Below, piece after piece: positions 18,550-27,024 of a stretch of DNA of 64,000 bases. Both the position numbers and the translations under genes were made by a program. Origin of the DNA: Amycolatopsis palatopharyngis (GTDB taxonomy: Bacteria > Actinomycetota > Actinomycetes > Mycobacteriales > Pseudonocardiaceae); contig NZ_PQHZ01000014.1 of the NCBI RefSeq assembly GCF_003385185.1, positions 62,001 through 126,000 of the forward strand. The letters are read 5' to 3'. Within the stretch, counting starts at the first letter, position 1. Every line of letters starts with the position of its first letter. The notes under the pieces are model-generated. The model did not search any database. It was given only the letters and a program-made list of their open reading frames with translations, and was not told the origin of the DNA.

Positions 18550-19380
18550 ATGGGTCGGCTCACCGTCCGTCGACCGGTGCGCAGGTTCTCCTCGCATGGA
18601 CAGCGTGTCCGGCCGGACACCCTCGCCGTCGAGGAACCGATGGAACTGCGGGTCGGCGGCAAGGCCCTCGCGGTCACGATGCGCACGCCGGGCAGCGACG
18701 TCGAACTGGCGCACGGATTCCTGCTGTCCGAAGGGGTGATCGGCGCCCGGGCTGACGTGCTGACCGCGCGTTACTGCGACGGTGTCGACGACAGCGGACG
18801 CAACACCTACAACGTGCTCGACGTGGCCCTCGCCGCCCATGTGCCGCCTCCGGAGGCCGGGGTGGAACGCAACTTCTACACGACCTCTTCGTGCGGGGTG
18901 TGCGGTAAGGCCGCGCTGGACGCCGTCCGGCTGAAAACCCGCTTCGATCCGTCCGGATCGACACTGAACCTGACTCCGGAGGTGCTCGCGGGCCTGCCCG
19001 ACGCGCTACGCGAGCGGCAACGGGTGTTCGCGAGTACCGGTGGGCTACACGCCGCCGCGCTCTTCGACGCCGATGGCTCATTGCTGGTCGTACGGGAGGA
19101 CGTCGGCAGGCACAACGCGGTGGACAAGGCCATCGGCTGGGCCCTGCTCGAGGAACGGATCCCGCTCGCGACCTGTGGTTTGCTCGTCTCGGGCCGGGCT
19201 TCGTTCGAACTCGTCCAGAAGGCGGCGATGGCCGGGATACCGGTTCTGGCAGCCGTGTCCGCACCGTCCTCGCTGGCCGTGGAGCTCGCAGAGGAACACG
19301 GCATCACCCTGGTGGGCTTCCTGCGGGGCGAGAGTATGAACGTCTACTGCGGAGCCGAACGCATCGTTGGCGCGGACTGA
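18550..19380 (+). CDS. fdhD: Formate dehydrogenase accessory sulfurtransferase FdhD
   Basis: 276 residues. FdhD transfers sulfur from IscS-type desulfurases to the bis-MGD cofactor of formate dehydrogenases. Visible: the CxxC pair at residues 115 and 118 in [41 protein letters not shown] and the C-terminal [23 protein letters not shown]. All expected blocks are present and the length is normal. Its client is probably the YdeP-type oxidoreductase at 9992 or a distant formate dehydrogenase. Confidence 0.95.
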   Translation: MGRLTVRRPVRRFSSHGQRVRPDTLAVEEPMELRVGGKALAVTMRTPGSDVELAHGFLLSEGVIGARADVLTARYCDGVDDSGRNTYNVLDVALAAHVPPPEAGVERNFYTTSSCGVCGKAALDAVRLKTRFDPSGSTLNLTPEVLAGLPDALRERQRVFASTGGLHAAALFDADGSLLVVREDVGRHNAVDKAIGWALLEERIPLATCGLLVSGRASFELVQKAAMAGIPVLAAVSAPSSLAVELAEEHGITLVGFLRGESMNVYCGAERIVGAD

Positions 19381-19428
19381 CCAACCAGAGGCAGACTGGG
19401 GTCGGAGCATGCGAAGGCGAGGACCGCC

Positions 19429-20373
19429 ATGGATGACCCGGCCGACAGAGGACCGTCCCGTGCCGCCGAACGTGAGTTCGTCCGGCCGGGACACTCCCGG
19501 CGCTCACTGCTGATCGCCGGTACGTCCGCCATGGGCGTCGCCGGCTTCGCGGTCGGGGTAGCCACCGAGACGTTGCCTTTCGGCGCGGCCATGCAGCGCG
19601 CGCTCGGGGTCGCCTCACCGTCACCGGTCACGCGACTCGGCCATACCAGGATCGAGCAGGTGTTCTCACTCGCCCGTGGACGCCCGGTCGACCTCGTCAC
19701 CACCCTGCCGACCAGATCGCCGCGCCCAGGACTGCCGATGGTCTTGTTCCTGCACGGGTTACGGGGCAGCGCTCGCAGCGCTCTGCCCGGCGGCCTGCTC
19801 CGGCAACTCAGCGGGGATGTCGCGCGGGGCAGGGTGCCCCCCTTCGGGTTCGTCGCGGTCGACGGCGGCGACACCTACTGGCACGAGCACCGGCGCGGTG
19901 ACGACCCGATGGCGATGCTGCTCGAGGAACTTCCCGGCTGGCTTCGCGAACGCGGGCTCGGGGGTGCGAGCGGCACTCCCTTCGCCTGCGCGGGAACGTC
20001 GATGGGCGGTTTCGGAGCCCTGCTCTACGCGCGGCGCCGGACCGAACACCGTCATCCACCCGCCGCGATCGCCACGCTCTCGGCGGCCCTGCTGACCTCA
20101 TGGACCGAGATGCGTAAACGGCGCGCGTTCCGCGACAGGGCGGATTGGGCCTCGCTGGATCCGCTGCGCAACGTTCTCGCGACCCAGGACATACCGACCG
20201 GAATCTGGTGCGGCACCAACGACCGGTTCATCGAAGGAAATCGCCGCTTCATCGCACTGGCCAGACCAGAAATCGCGTATGTCGGGCCCGGTGGTCACAA
20301 CGAAAGGTTCTTTCGTTCCGCCGTGCCGAGTCTCGTCCGGTTCCTCGGAAAACGTGCCCCGTCGCCGGCGTGA
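19429..20373 (+). CDS. Exported alpha/beta hydrolase (esterase), Tat-type signal
   Basis: 314 residues. N terminus HSRRSLLIAGTSAMGVAGFAVG fits a twin-arginine signal. Catalytic motif GTSMGG (nucleophile Ser) in the middle, MVLFLHGLRG forms the oxyanion loop, and GPGGHNERFF near the C terminus supplies the His. Similar to the esterase D/feruloyl-esterase or mycolyltransferase-like group; no stricter assignment is safe. ATG at 19429 is 48 bases after fdhD. Its stop codon is in the loop of a terminator-like hairpin. Confidence 0.82.
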   Translation: MDDPADRGPSRAAEREFVRPGHSRRSLLIAGTSAMGVAGFAVGVATETLPFGAAMQRALGVASPSPVTRLGHTRIEQVFSLARGRPVDLVTTLPTRSPRPGLPMVLFLHGLRGSARSALPGGLLRQLSGDVARGRVPPFGFVAVDGGDTYWHEHRRGDDPMAMLLEELPGWLRERGLGGASGTPFACAGTSMGGFGALLYARRRTEHRHPPAAIATLSAALLTSWTEMRKRRAFRDRADWASLDPLRNVLATQDIPTGIWCGTNDRFIEGNRRFIALARPEIAYVGPGGHNERFFRSAVPSLVRFLGKRAPSPA

Positions 20374-20389
20374 CGGCGACGGGCACGTT
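20351..20389. terminator. Bidirectional hairpin between convergent genes
   Basis: AACGTGCCCCGTCGCCG (20351-20367) pairs with CGGCGACGGGCACGTT (20374-20389) with one bulged C; loop GCGTGA contains the TGA of the hydrolase gene, and the right arm runs into the stop of the sensor gene. Confidence 0.7.
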
Positions 20390-21318
20390 CACACTCGCAG
20401 GTAGGTCCGGACCGTGGTGCTGCCCGGTTCGGAGTACACCCGCACCAGGTCGGCGATCTGGTTGACCATCAACAACCCCCGGCCGCCAAGCTGATCCGGG
20501 GGTGCGGGAATCCTGCCGACGAGTGGGTCGGCGATATGGCCTTTGTCCTCGATCTCGCAGACGACATAATCGCCCTCGCGCCAGATCCAGAGAGCACCGG
20601 TTCCGCCCCCGTGCACCACGCTGTTCGCGCTCAGTTCCGCGACGATGAGCGCCAGATCGTCCAGCAACTCACCGCGGACACCGAGTTCGATGCCCCGGTC
20701 GACGGCGAAGGAACGCACAACACGCAGACCACTCAGGTCGAATGCGGAAGTCGGGGCATCGCCCGGCCGATCGAGGACGAAGTTGTACTGCTTGATGATT
20801 CGATCGGGATCGTAGGACACGCTGGTCGTCGAGCCATCCGCCCCGATCAGTTCGGGATGGGTCACCTCGGCGTCCTCGAGAACATCAGCAGTCAAGCTCG
20901 CCGCGTCGTAGGGGCAGAGCACGGTCGCGGTGCGCCCGGCGAAAGCATGGTTGATCAGAGCCTCGTGCTGTGCGCAGGCGGGATACTCCAGGTCGGAGCG
21001 ATCGGGCCAGATGGGTTCGCCGATCAACCGCACCGGGCCCTGATGCTGGTCGGCGAACGCCAGCAGCACACCGGGCAGAATGCGACCAGGGTTGACGCCA
21101 GCGCTGGCCATGTCCACGAAGTGAACGGAGTCGGCGGCGGCCCCCAGTTCGGCCTTGATCAGATCCAGATTGCCACTGGGAACCGCGACCGCGACGGGCT
21201 CCCCGGCGGCAAGGCCGTCCAATACGAACGGCACCGTCCCCGCCAGGTACTCGTCACGACCACGATAGAAAAGCGCGGGGTGCGAGAACGTGCCGGTTTC
21301 GGCAGCGTGAGCCGTCAC
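20389..21318 (-). CDS. MEDS-domain anti-sigma factor-like histidine kinase
   Basis: 309 residues. Residues 10-160 match the MEDS sensory domain (HPALFYRGRDEYLAGTVPFV, LIGEPIWPDRSDLEYPACAQHEALIN, TVLCPYDA). Residues about 205-309 are an RsbW/SpoIIAB-type HATPase: N-box ELSANSVVHGG and G-box GGRGLLMVNQIAD. No phospho-accepting His domain is present, so it is more likely an anti-sigma serine kinase or switch protein than a two-component kinase. GTG at 21318. Common in many copies in actinobacteria. Confidence 0.87.
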   Translation of the reverse strand: MTAHAAETGTFSHPALFYRGRDEYLAGTVPFVLDGLAAGEPVAVAVPSGNLDLIKAELGAAADSVHFVDMASAGVNPGRILPGVLLAFADQHQGPVRLIGEPIWPDRSDLEYPACAQHEALINHAFAGRTATVLCPYDAASLTADVLEDAEVTHPELIGADGSTTSVSYDPDRIIKQYNFVLDRPGDAPTSAFDLSGLRVVRSFAVDRGIELGVRGELLDDLALIVAELSANSVVHGGGTGALWIWREGDYVVCEIEDKGHIADPLVGRIPAPPDQLGGRGLLMVNQIADLVRVYSEPGSTTVRTYLRV

Positions 21319-21474
21319 TTGCTGTCCTCCCGTTGGTTATCCGGGTCGGTTCTACCCCGGTTCCGGGAATCGCAAACCCGGGAGTGAACGGAGAGACCGA
21401 GCTGTGACGAGGCTCTCCGGGAGTGAACACGCACAGCGACCACCGGCACTACGGAACGCGACATCAGCTCAGGT

Positions 21475-21816
21475 TCAGTCCAATCCACGCGCGATCACGC
21501 CGATCAGCCAGAATGCCACAGCAGTGGTTGAGACAAGCACTGTGGACCACAGCAGCAACGAACGGTCGTCGTCTGCCCTTCTGGCCCTGTGCACCGCGAA
21601 GAAGCCGGCACCGAGCAGCGGCAACGGCAGCAGGGGCAGGGGCGAAAGGCGGGTGAACGTCGCGGCGACGCATACGGTGGCCAGTACCGAGAGGGCCACG
21701 ACCGCGACCGTGTGCAGCACAGGGTAGCGCCGGTGTGCCGCCCCGACGATGCGCTGAGCCAGCTCGCTGACCCCGTACACCTCGGTCGAATTGTCCGGGC
21801 CTGGCTGCTGAGTCAT
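21475..21816 (-). CDS. Small membrane protein, DUF2537-like
   Basis: 113 residues from ATG 21816. Cytoplasmic N-terminal third (TEVYGVSELAQRIVGAAHRR), then a pair of hydrophobic helices with a Pro/Leu-rich middle (RLSPLPLLPLPLLGAG), a basic RARRADDDRS loop and a last helix. Not recognised with certainty. It sits alone between the MEDS protein and clpX, same strand as both. The 12 extra codons to 21852 overlap no ribosome site. Confidence 0.6.
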   Translation of the reverse strand: MTQQPGPDNSTEVYGVSELAQRIVGAAHRRYPVLHTVAVVALSVLATVCVAATFTRLSPLPLLPLPLLGAGFFAVHRARRADDDRSLLLWSTVLVSTTAVAFWLIGVIARGLD

Positions 21817-21873
21817 TCTTCTCGCCTCACTCGCCGACCGGTCGCAGCGCACGAACCGTCATGAGGCCGCGGG

Positions 21874-23169
21874 TCAGGCCGACTTCTCGCCACGTTCGCT
21901 GCGCTGCCTCCGTGAGGGCTGGCGCGAGACGATCGTGGGGTTCACGTTCTCCCGCACGGTCTGCTCGGTGATGACGACCTTCGCCACGTCGTCACGGCTC
22001 GGGATGTCGTACATCACCGGCTGCAGAACTTCTTCCATAATGGCCCGCAGCCCACGCGCACCCGTGCCGCGCAGAACCGCCTGGTCGGCGATCGCCTCAA
22101 GCGCGGTCTTGGTGAACTCGAGCTCGACGTTGTCCATCTCGAAGAGCTTCTTGTACTGCTTGACCAGTGCGTTGCGCGGTTCGGTGAGGATCCGGACCAG
22201 CGATTCCTTGTCGAGGCTGGTGACGCTCGCGACCACCGGAAGCCTGCCGATGAACTCGGGGATCAGCCCGAACTTGATCAGGTCCTCCGGCATGGTGTCG
22301 GTGAAGACGTCGCTCTCCTCGATCTCGGACTTGGTCCGGATCTCCGCGCCGAATCCGAGACCACGCTTGCCGACCCGCTCGTTGACGATCTTCTCCAGGC
22401 CGGCGAAGGCTCCCGCCACGATGAACAGCACGTTCGTGGTGTCGATCTGGATGAACTCCTGGTGGGGATGCTTGCGCCCACCCTGCGGGGGTACCGAGGC
22501 CGTCGTGCCCTCGAGGATCTTCAGCAATGCCTGCTGCACACCCTCGCCGGAGACGTCCCTGGTGATCGACGGGTTCTCCGACTTGCGGGCGATCTTGTCG
22601 ACCTCGTCGATGTAGATGATGCCCGTCTCGGCCCGCTTGACGTCGTAGTCCGCGGCCTGGATCAGCTTCAGCAGGATGTTCTCGACATCCTCGCCCACAT
22701 AGCCGGCCTCGGTGAGCGCGGTGGCGTCAGCGATCGCGAACGGTACGTTCAGCAGCTTCGCGAGGGTCTGCGCGAGATACGTCTTACCGCAACCGGTGGG
22801 ACCGAGCATCAGGATGTTGGACTTCGCGATCTCGACCGGCTCGTCCTTGGCATCCTTCGGCCCGCCCTTGTCGTCGGACTGGATGCGCTTGTAGTGGTTG
22901 TAGACAGCGACCGCCAGCGTCCGCTTGGCGTCGTCCTGGCCGATGATGTACTGCTCGAGGAAGTCGCGGATGTCGGCGGGCTTGGGCAGCTCGTCGAGCT
23001 TGACGTCCCCGGCCTCGGCGAGTTCTTCCTCGATGATCTCGTTGCACAGGTCGATGCACTCATCGCAGATGTAGACGCCGGGGCCGGCGATGAGCTTCTT
23101 CACCTGTTTCTGGCTCTTCCCGCAGAAAGAACACTTCAGCAGGTCTCCGCCGTCGCCGATCCGTGCCAT
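21874..23169 (-). CDS. clpX: ATP-dependent Clp protease ATP-binding subunit ClpX
   Basis: 431 residues. Zinc finger CSFCGK...CDEC (residues about 12-40), Walker A GPTGCGKT, Walker [12 protein letters not shown], the pore-2/ISR region [12 protein letters not shown], the IGF-type loop region RGLGFGAEI and sensor-2 [11 protein letters not shown]. Unfolds tagged substrates and feeds them to ClpP1P2. ATG 23169 ([16 protein letters not shown]) is conserved; the frame continuing to 23223 is not. A 300-base gap with two hairpins separates it from clpP2, so it probably has its own promoter. Confidence 0.97.
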   Translation of the reverse strand: MARIGDGGDLLKCSFCGKSQKQVKKLIAGPGVYICDECIDLCNEIIEEELAEAGDVKLDELPKPADIRDFLEQYIIGQDDAKRTLAVAVYNHYKRIQSDDKGGPKDAKDEPVEIAKSNILMLGPTGCGKTYLAQTLAKLLNVPFAIADATALTEAGYVGEDVENILLKLIQAADYDVKRAETGIIYIDEVDKIARKSENPSITRDVSGEGVQQALLKILEGTTASVPPQGGRKHPHQEFIQIDTTNVLFIVAGAFAGLEKIVNERVGKRGLGFGAEIRTKSEIEESDVFTDTMPEDLIKFGLIPEFIGRLPVVASVTSLDKESLVRILTEPRNALVKQYKKLFEMDNVELEFTKTALEAIADQAVLRGTGARGLRAIMEEVLQPVMYDIPSRDDVAKVVITEQTVRENVNPTIVSRQPSRRQRSERGEKSA

Positions 23170-23345
23170 GACCGTTGACCTCGTCCCCTCCGGTGCACAG
23201 GTACACCTGACTGTCTCACCCACCCCCGCCGCCGCGCTACAACCGGCCGGGGACTCACGCGCTTCCTTTGACGGTACCCGCCCGACGCCCTCGTGGGGAG
23301 GACCTGGGCCAGGCGGGGCGCGCCGGGGCAGACCCTAGACCAGGA

Positions 23346-23380
23346 GACCGGTGTGTGTCGTCACCCGACACACACCGGTC
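23346..23380 (-). terminator. Terminator hairpin after clpP2
   Basis: Perfect 15-bp stem GACCGGTGTGTGTCG / CGACACACACCGGTC around TCACC. Confidence 0.75.
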
Positions 23381-23421
23381 AGCGATTCAGGTCTGCCGAT
23401 GTCAGAGCTTGTCCGAGAACC

Positions 23422-23445
23422 CGGATCACCACGATCGGTGATCCG
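23422..23445 (-). terminator. Second hairpin after clpP2
   Basis: Nine-bp stem CGGATCACC / GGTGATCCG with loop ACGATC, 25 bases past the clpP2 stop. With the next hairpin it makes a tandem terminator between clpP2 and clpX. Confidence 0.55.
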
Positions 23446-23468
23446 CGGTTCCCAGCCGCCTGTCAGCC

Positions 23469-24092
23469 CTACGCCGAGCCCTTGCGGTACGGCAGGACCT
23501 CATCGATGATGCCGTACTCCTTGGCCTCCTCGGCCGTCAGAATCTTGTCCCGCTCGATGTCGGTGCGCACGTCGTCGACCGACTTGTTCGTGTGCTTGGC
23601 GAGCGTCGACTCCAACAGCCGGCGGACACGCTGGATCTCGTTCGCCTGGATCTCGAGGTCCGACACCTGACCGTAGGTGCCCTCGGTCGCCGGCTGGTGG
23701 ATCAGCACGCGAGCGTTCGGCAGCGCAAGACGCTTGCCGGGGGTGCCCGCCGCGAGCAGCACGGCCGCGGCGGAGGCCGCCTGGCCGAGGCAGACGGTCT
23801 GGATGTCCGGCCGGACGTACTGCATCGTGTCGTAGATGGCCATCAGCGAGGTGAAGGAGCCACCGGGCGAGTTGATGTAGATGATGATGTCGCGGTCCGG
23901 GTCCTCGTGCTCGAGGTGCAGCAGCTGGACCATCACGTCGTTCGCCGACGCGTCGTCCACCTGCACGCCGAGCATGATCTGCCGCTCTTCGTACAGCTTG
24001 TTGTAGGGGTTGGATTCCTTGACCCCGTAGCTGGTGCGCTCGATGTACGAGGGCAGCACGTACCGGGACTGCGGAAGGTGAAGCTGGCTCAT
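23469..24092 (-). CDS. clpP2: ATP-dependent Clp protease proteolytic subunit ClpP2
   Basis: 207 residues. Catalytic Ser in GQAASAAAVLL, His in LIHQPATEG, Asp in ERDKILT. N terminus SQLHLPQSRYVLPSYIERT with the usual N-loop (YGVKESNPYNKLYEERQI). Second subunit of the mixed ClpP1P2 tetradecamer of actinobacteria. ATG 24092; clpP1 ends 28 bases upstream, so the pair is one operon. Confidence 0.96.
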   Translation of the reverse strand: MSQLHLPQSRYVLPSYIERTSYGVKESNPYNKLYEERQIMLGVQVDDASANDVMVQLLHLEHEDPDRDIIIYINSPGGSFTSLMAIYDTMQYVRPDIQTVCLGQAASAAAVLLAAGTPGKRLALPNARVLIHQPATEGTYGQVSDLEIQANEIQRVRRLLESTLAKHTNKSVDDVRTDIERDKILTAEEAKEYGIIDEVLPYRKGSA

Positions 24093-24120
24093 GAAGGTCT
24101 CCTTGTCAGCGCGATACCGG

Positions 24121-24723
24121 TCAGCTGCCCGCACCAGGGCGCGTTTCGCGCGTCAGAACCTGGTCCACGAAGCCGTACTCGCGGGCCTCTTCCGCGGTGA
24201 ACCAGCGGTCCCTGTCACCGTCGGCGATGATCTGCTCGACGGACTGCCCCGTCTGCTCGGCGGTGATCTCGGCGAGCTGCCGCTTCCACTTGCCGAAGAC
24301 CTCGGCCTGGATGGCGATGTCCGAGGCCGTGCCGCCCACTCCCGCGGATGGCTGGTGCATCAGAATCCGCGCGTGCGGCAGCGAGTAGCGCTTGCCGGGC
24401 GTGCCCGAGGAGAGCAGGAACTGCCCCATCGAGGCCGCCAGCCCCATCGCGTAGGTCTGCACGTCCGGCGAGATGAGCTGCATCGTGTCGTAGATGGCGA
24501 AGCCCGCGGTCACCGAGCCGCCGGGAGAGTTGATGTAGAAGCGGATGTCCGACTCGGAGTCGTCCGCGTCCATCAGCAGCAACTGCGCCGTGATCCGGTT
24601 GGCGACCTCGTCGTTGACCTCGGATCCGAGAACGACGATGCGCTCCTGGAGCAGTCGTTCGTACACCGAGTCGGTCAGGTTGAGTCCCGCGGTGCTCGTC
24701 CGCGCCTCGGGCATGTGCTGCAT
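24121..24723 (-). CDS. clpP1: ATP-dependent Clp protease proteolytic subunit ClpP1
   Basis: 200 residues. Ser in [11 protein letters not shown], His in [11 protein letters not shown], Asp in [13 protein letters not shown]; core [22 protein letters not shown] 24723 gives [20 protein letters not shown]; another ATG three codons later is possible. The frame runs open to 24867 through the intergenic hairpin but that part has no similarity to ClpP. First gene of the clpP1P2 operon. Confidence 0.96.
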   Translation of the reverse strand: MQHMPEARTSTAGLNLTDSVYERLLQERIVVLGSEVNDEVANRITAQLLLMDADDSESDIRFYINSPGGSVTAGFAIYDTMQLISPDVQTYAMGLAASMGQFLLSSGTPGKRYSLPHARILMHQPSAGVGGTASDIAIQAEVFGKWKRQLAEITAEQTGQSVEQIIADGDRDRWFTAEEAREYGFVDQVLTRETRPGAGS

Positions 24724-24815
24724 CACGTCTGCCTGCCTTTTCGCCGCCGTGGGCCCCGGCGTACGCGACCCACTTTGCTGTCTTTCGTCACTGAGGATCT
24801 TGCACTCGACCTTAA

Positions 24816-24857
24816 CGAACTTGGGCGGTGCAGAATGCCTGACACCGCCCAAGTTCG
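24816..24857 (-). terminator. Terminator hairpin after tig
   Basis: Perfect 15-bp stem CGAACTTGGGCGGTG / CACCGCCCAAGTTCG with a 12-base loop, starting ten bases after the tig stop. It separates tig from clpP1P2. Confidence 0.8.
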
Positions 24858-24868
24858 CTGAGAGCATT
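24852..24868. promoter_or_regulatory. Possible ClgR box upstream of clpP1P2
   Basis: AGTTCGCTGAGAGCATT has the CGCYNANRGC centre of the ClgR operator known from corynebacteria, mycobacteria and streptomycetes, missing only the G after GC. It overlaps the tig stop codon and one arm of the hairpin, and lies about 130 bases before the clpP1 ATG. Confidence 0.35.
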
Positions 24869-26327
24869 ACCGATCCGTCGTTGTTCCCGCCGTCTCGGTG
24901 ACGTCGGTCTCGTCCGCGTCACCCGATGCGGTCACCTCGTCGGTGGCCTCGGCTGTGACTGCGTCCGTCGCTTCGGTCGCGGCGGCGTCGTTCTCCTCGG
25001 CCCCGTCCTCCTTGCCGAACAGTTCGTCGAGGTCGATCGGCTCGCCGGCGGAATCGGTGACCGTGGCACCCCGGACGATCGAAGCCAGCGCCTTACCGCG
25101 CCGGACGTCGGCGTAGATCGCGCCGAGCTGCCCCGACTGCTGGGCACGCTGCACGTACTCGTCCGGGCTGACGCCGAAGCGCTGCGCCTGGTAGATGATC
25201 CGCTCGGTCAGTTCCGCATCGTTGACCTGGACGTTCTCCGCGTCGGCGATGGTGTCCAGCAGCAGCTGGGTACGAACCGCCTTCTCGGACTCCGTGCGCG
25301 CCTCGTTCTCGAAGTCCTCGACCGTCTTGCCCTCGGCCTCGAGCGACTTGGCGAAGGCCTCCTCGTCGTGGTCGAACGGGTGGATCGCGTCGTGCTTGCG
25401 GTTCTCGATCTCGCCCGCGACGACGTTCTCCGGAAGCGGCACCTCGGTGGACTCCAGGAGCGACTCGAGGACCTTGTCCCTGGCCTCGACGCCCTGCTGC
25501 ATCTTCTTGACGCGGCTGAGCCGCTCGCGCAGGTCGTTCTTCAGCTCCTCGAGCGTGTCGAACTCGCTCGCGAGCTGCGCGAACTCGTCGTCGGGCTCCG
25601 GGAGCTCGCGCTCCTTCACCGACTGGACGGTGACGCTGACCTCGGCGTCCTTGCCCGCGTAGTCTCCGGCCACGAGCCGAGTGGTGAACGTCTTCGTCTC
25701 ACCCTCGTTGGCCCCGATGATGGCCTCGTCGATGCCGTCGACGAGCTGGCCGGAGCCGATCTCGTAGGAGAGGCCGGAGGTGGACGCGTCGGGCACCTCC
25801 TCGCCGTCGACCGTGGCGGACAGGTCGATCGAGACGAAGTCCCCGTTTTCGGCGGGCCGGTCCACGCCCGCGAGCGTGCCGAACCGGGCGCGCAGCTCGT
25901 CGAGCTGCTCGTCGACCTCGGACTCGTTCAACTCGACGTCGTCGACACTGACCGAGATGCCCGAGAAGTCGGGCAGGTTGATCTCCGGACGCACGTCGAC
26001 CTCGGCCGTGAACTCGAGCACCTCACGGTCTTCGAGCTTGGTCACCTCGAAGTCCGGACGACCCAAGGTGCGCACCTCACCGGCTTGCACGGCCTCCATG
26101 TACTTCGCCGGGATGACCTCGTTGACGACCTCATCGAGCACCGGGGCGCGGCCGATCCGGCTCTCCAGCACACGGGCCGGAGCCTTGCCGGGACGGAACC
26201 CCGGGATTCGCACCTGCTGGGCGATCTTGCGGTAGGCGCGGTCGAAGTTAGGTTTGAGTTCGTCGAACGGCACCTCGACATTGATCTTTACGCGCGTCGG
26301 GCTGAGCTGCTCGACGGTGCTCTTCAA
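24867..26327 (-). CDS. tig: Trigger factor
   Basis: 486 residues. N-terminal ribosome-binding domain with GFRPGKAP (residues 45-52), PPIase domain ([22 protein letters not shown]), chaperone helices with [20 protein letters not shown], and a long acidic Ala/Thr/Glu tail typical of actinobacterial forms. Cotranslational chaperone at the ribosome exit. The TTG at 26327 is chosen: GGAGAAAACG stands just upstream and the protein then begins [20 protein letters not shown] as in relatives. The open frame to 26372 lacks similarity. Confidence 0.95.
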   Translation of the reverse strand: MKSTVEQLSPTRVKINVEVPFDELKPNFDRAYRKIAQQVRIPGFRPGKAPARVLESRIGRAPVLDEVVNEVIPAKYMEAVQAGEVRTLGRPDFEVTKLEDREVLEFTAEVDVRPEINLPDFSGISVSVDDVELNESEVDEQLDELRARFGTLAGVDRPAENGDFVSIDLSATVDGEEVPDASTSGLSYEIGSGQLVDGIDEAIIGANEGETKTFTTRLVAGDYAGKDAEVSVTVQSVKERELPEPDDEFAQLASEFDTLEELKNDLRERLSRVKKMQQGVEARDKVLESLLESTEVPLPENVVAGEIENRKHDAIHPFDHDEEAFAKSLEAEGKTVEDFENEARTESEKAVRTQLLLDTIADAENVQVNDAELTERIIYQAQRFGVSPDEYVQRAQQSGQLGAIYADVRRGKALASIVRGATVTDSAGEPIDLDELFGKEDGAEENDAAATEATDAVTAEATDEVTASGDADETDVTETAGTTTDR

Positions 26328-26622
26328 CGTTTTCTCCTCGAGCCGTGGCGGTGCTGTCTTGACAGAAAGCAATCGGATGATCCCAGGTCATTATCCCTGC
26401 ATGAGGCAACCCGGACCCCCGAGTCTAGGGCAGTGACTCGGCAGCTCGAGCCCGGGTTGCGGATAGGCGCGGCCCGGCCACTCTTCGCGCCGGACAGCCC
26501 GTCGCCCACAGGCCCGCATGCCCAGGGGCGAGGCGATACCCGCCGACCAGACGTGAGGGCCCAAAACGAAACCAGCACGTACCCGGCGGACCGGATACGT
26601 GCTGGTGATCAAGACCGTGCTG

Positions 26623-26696
26623 TCGGGGTGACAGGATTTGAACCTGCGACCCTTCGCTCCCAAAGCGAATGCGCTACCAAGCTGCGCCACACCCCG
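26623..26696 (-). tRNA. tRNA-Pro (anticodon TGG)
   Basis: Cloverleaf with acceptor CGGGGTG / CACCCCG, anticodon loop CTTTGGGAG giving TGG, T-arm GCAGGTTTGAATCCTGT. CCA is not encoded. Faces away from tRNA-Gly. Confidence 0.95.
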
Positions 26697-26778
26697 ATGT
26701 TCCGCCACGCCCTGGGCGGTGTGTGACCACCTTAGCGGTACCCGTTATGATGGCGTCGCACCCGGTCCTCCGGGGCAC

Positions 26779-26852
26779 GCGGGCGTAGCTCAATGGTAGA
26801 GCCCCAGTCTTCCAAACTGGCTACGCGGGTTCGATTCCCGTCGCCCGCTCCA
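26779..26852 (+). tRNA. tRNA-Gly (anticodon TCC), CCA encoded
   Basis: Acceptor GCGGGCG / CGCCCGC, D-arm TAGCTCAATGGTAGAGC, anticodon loop CTTCCAA giving TCC, T-arm GCGGGTTCGATTCCCGT, then discriminator T and CCA at 26850-26852. Confidence 0.96.
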
Positions 26853-27024
26853 CAGATAGAACAGCAGGCCAGAGACACAGAGCAGGTCAGAGAAAGAGCG
26901 GCAGGGCCCGAGCGCGGGCGCTGCTGCTCTTTCTTGACAGGGGCCGGTCGCGACGTGCCGTGACCACCCTCCTCTTTCGGGCGAATTCGAACGTGTGTTC
27001 GAGAAATCGCGGTAGGATGGAGGG

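Noticed and set aside
25368..26726. 452-codon plus-strand frame over tig and tRNA-Pro
   Set aside because: Antisense to trigger factor; the GVTGFEPATLRSQ part is the tRNA-Pro artefact.
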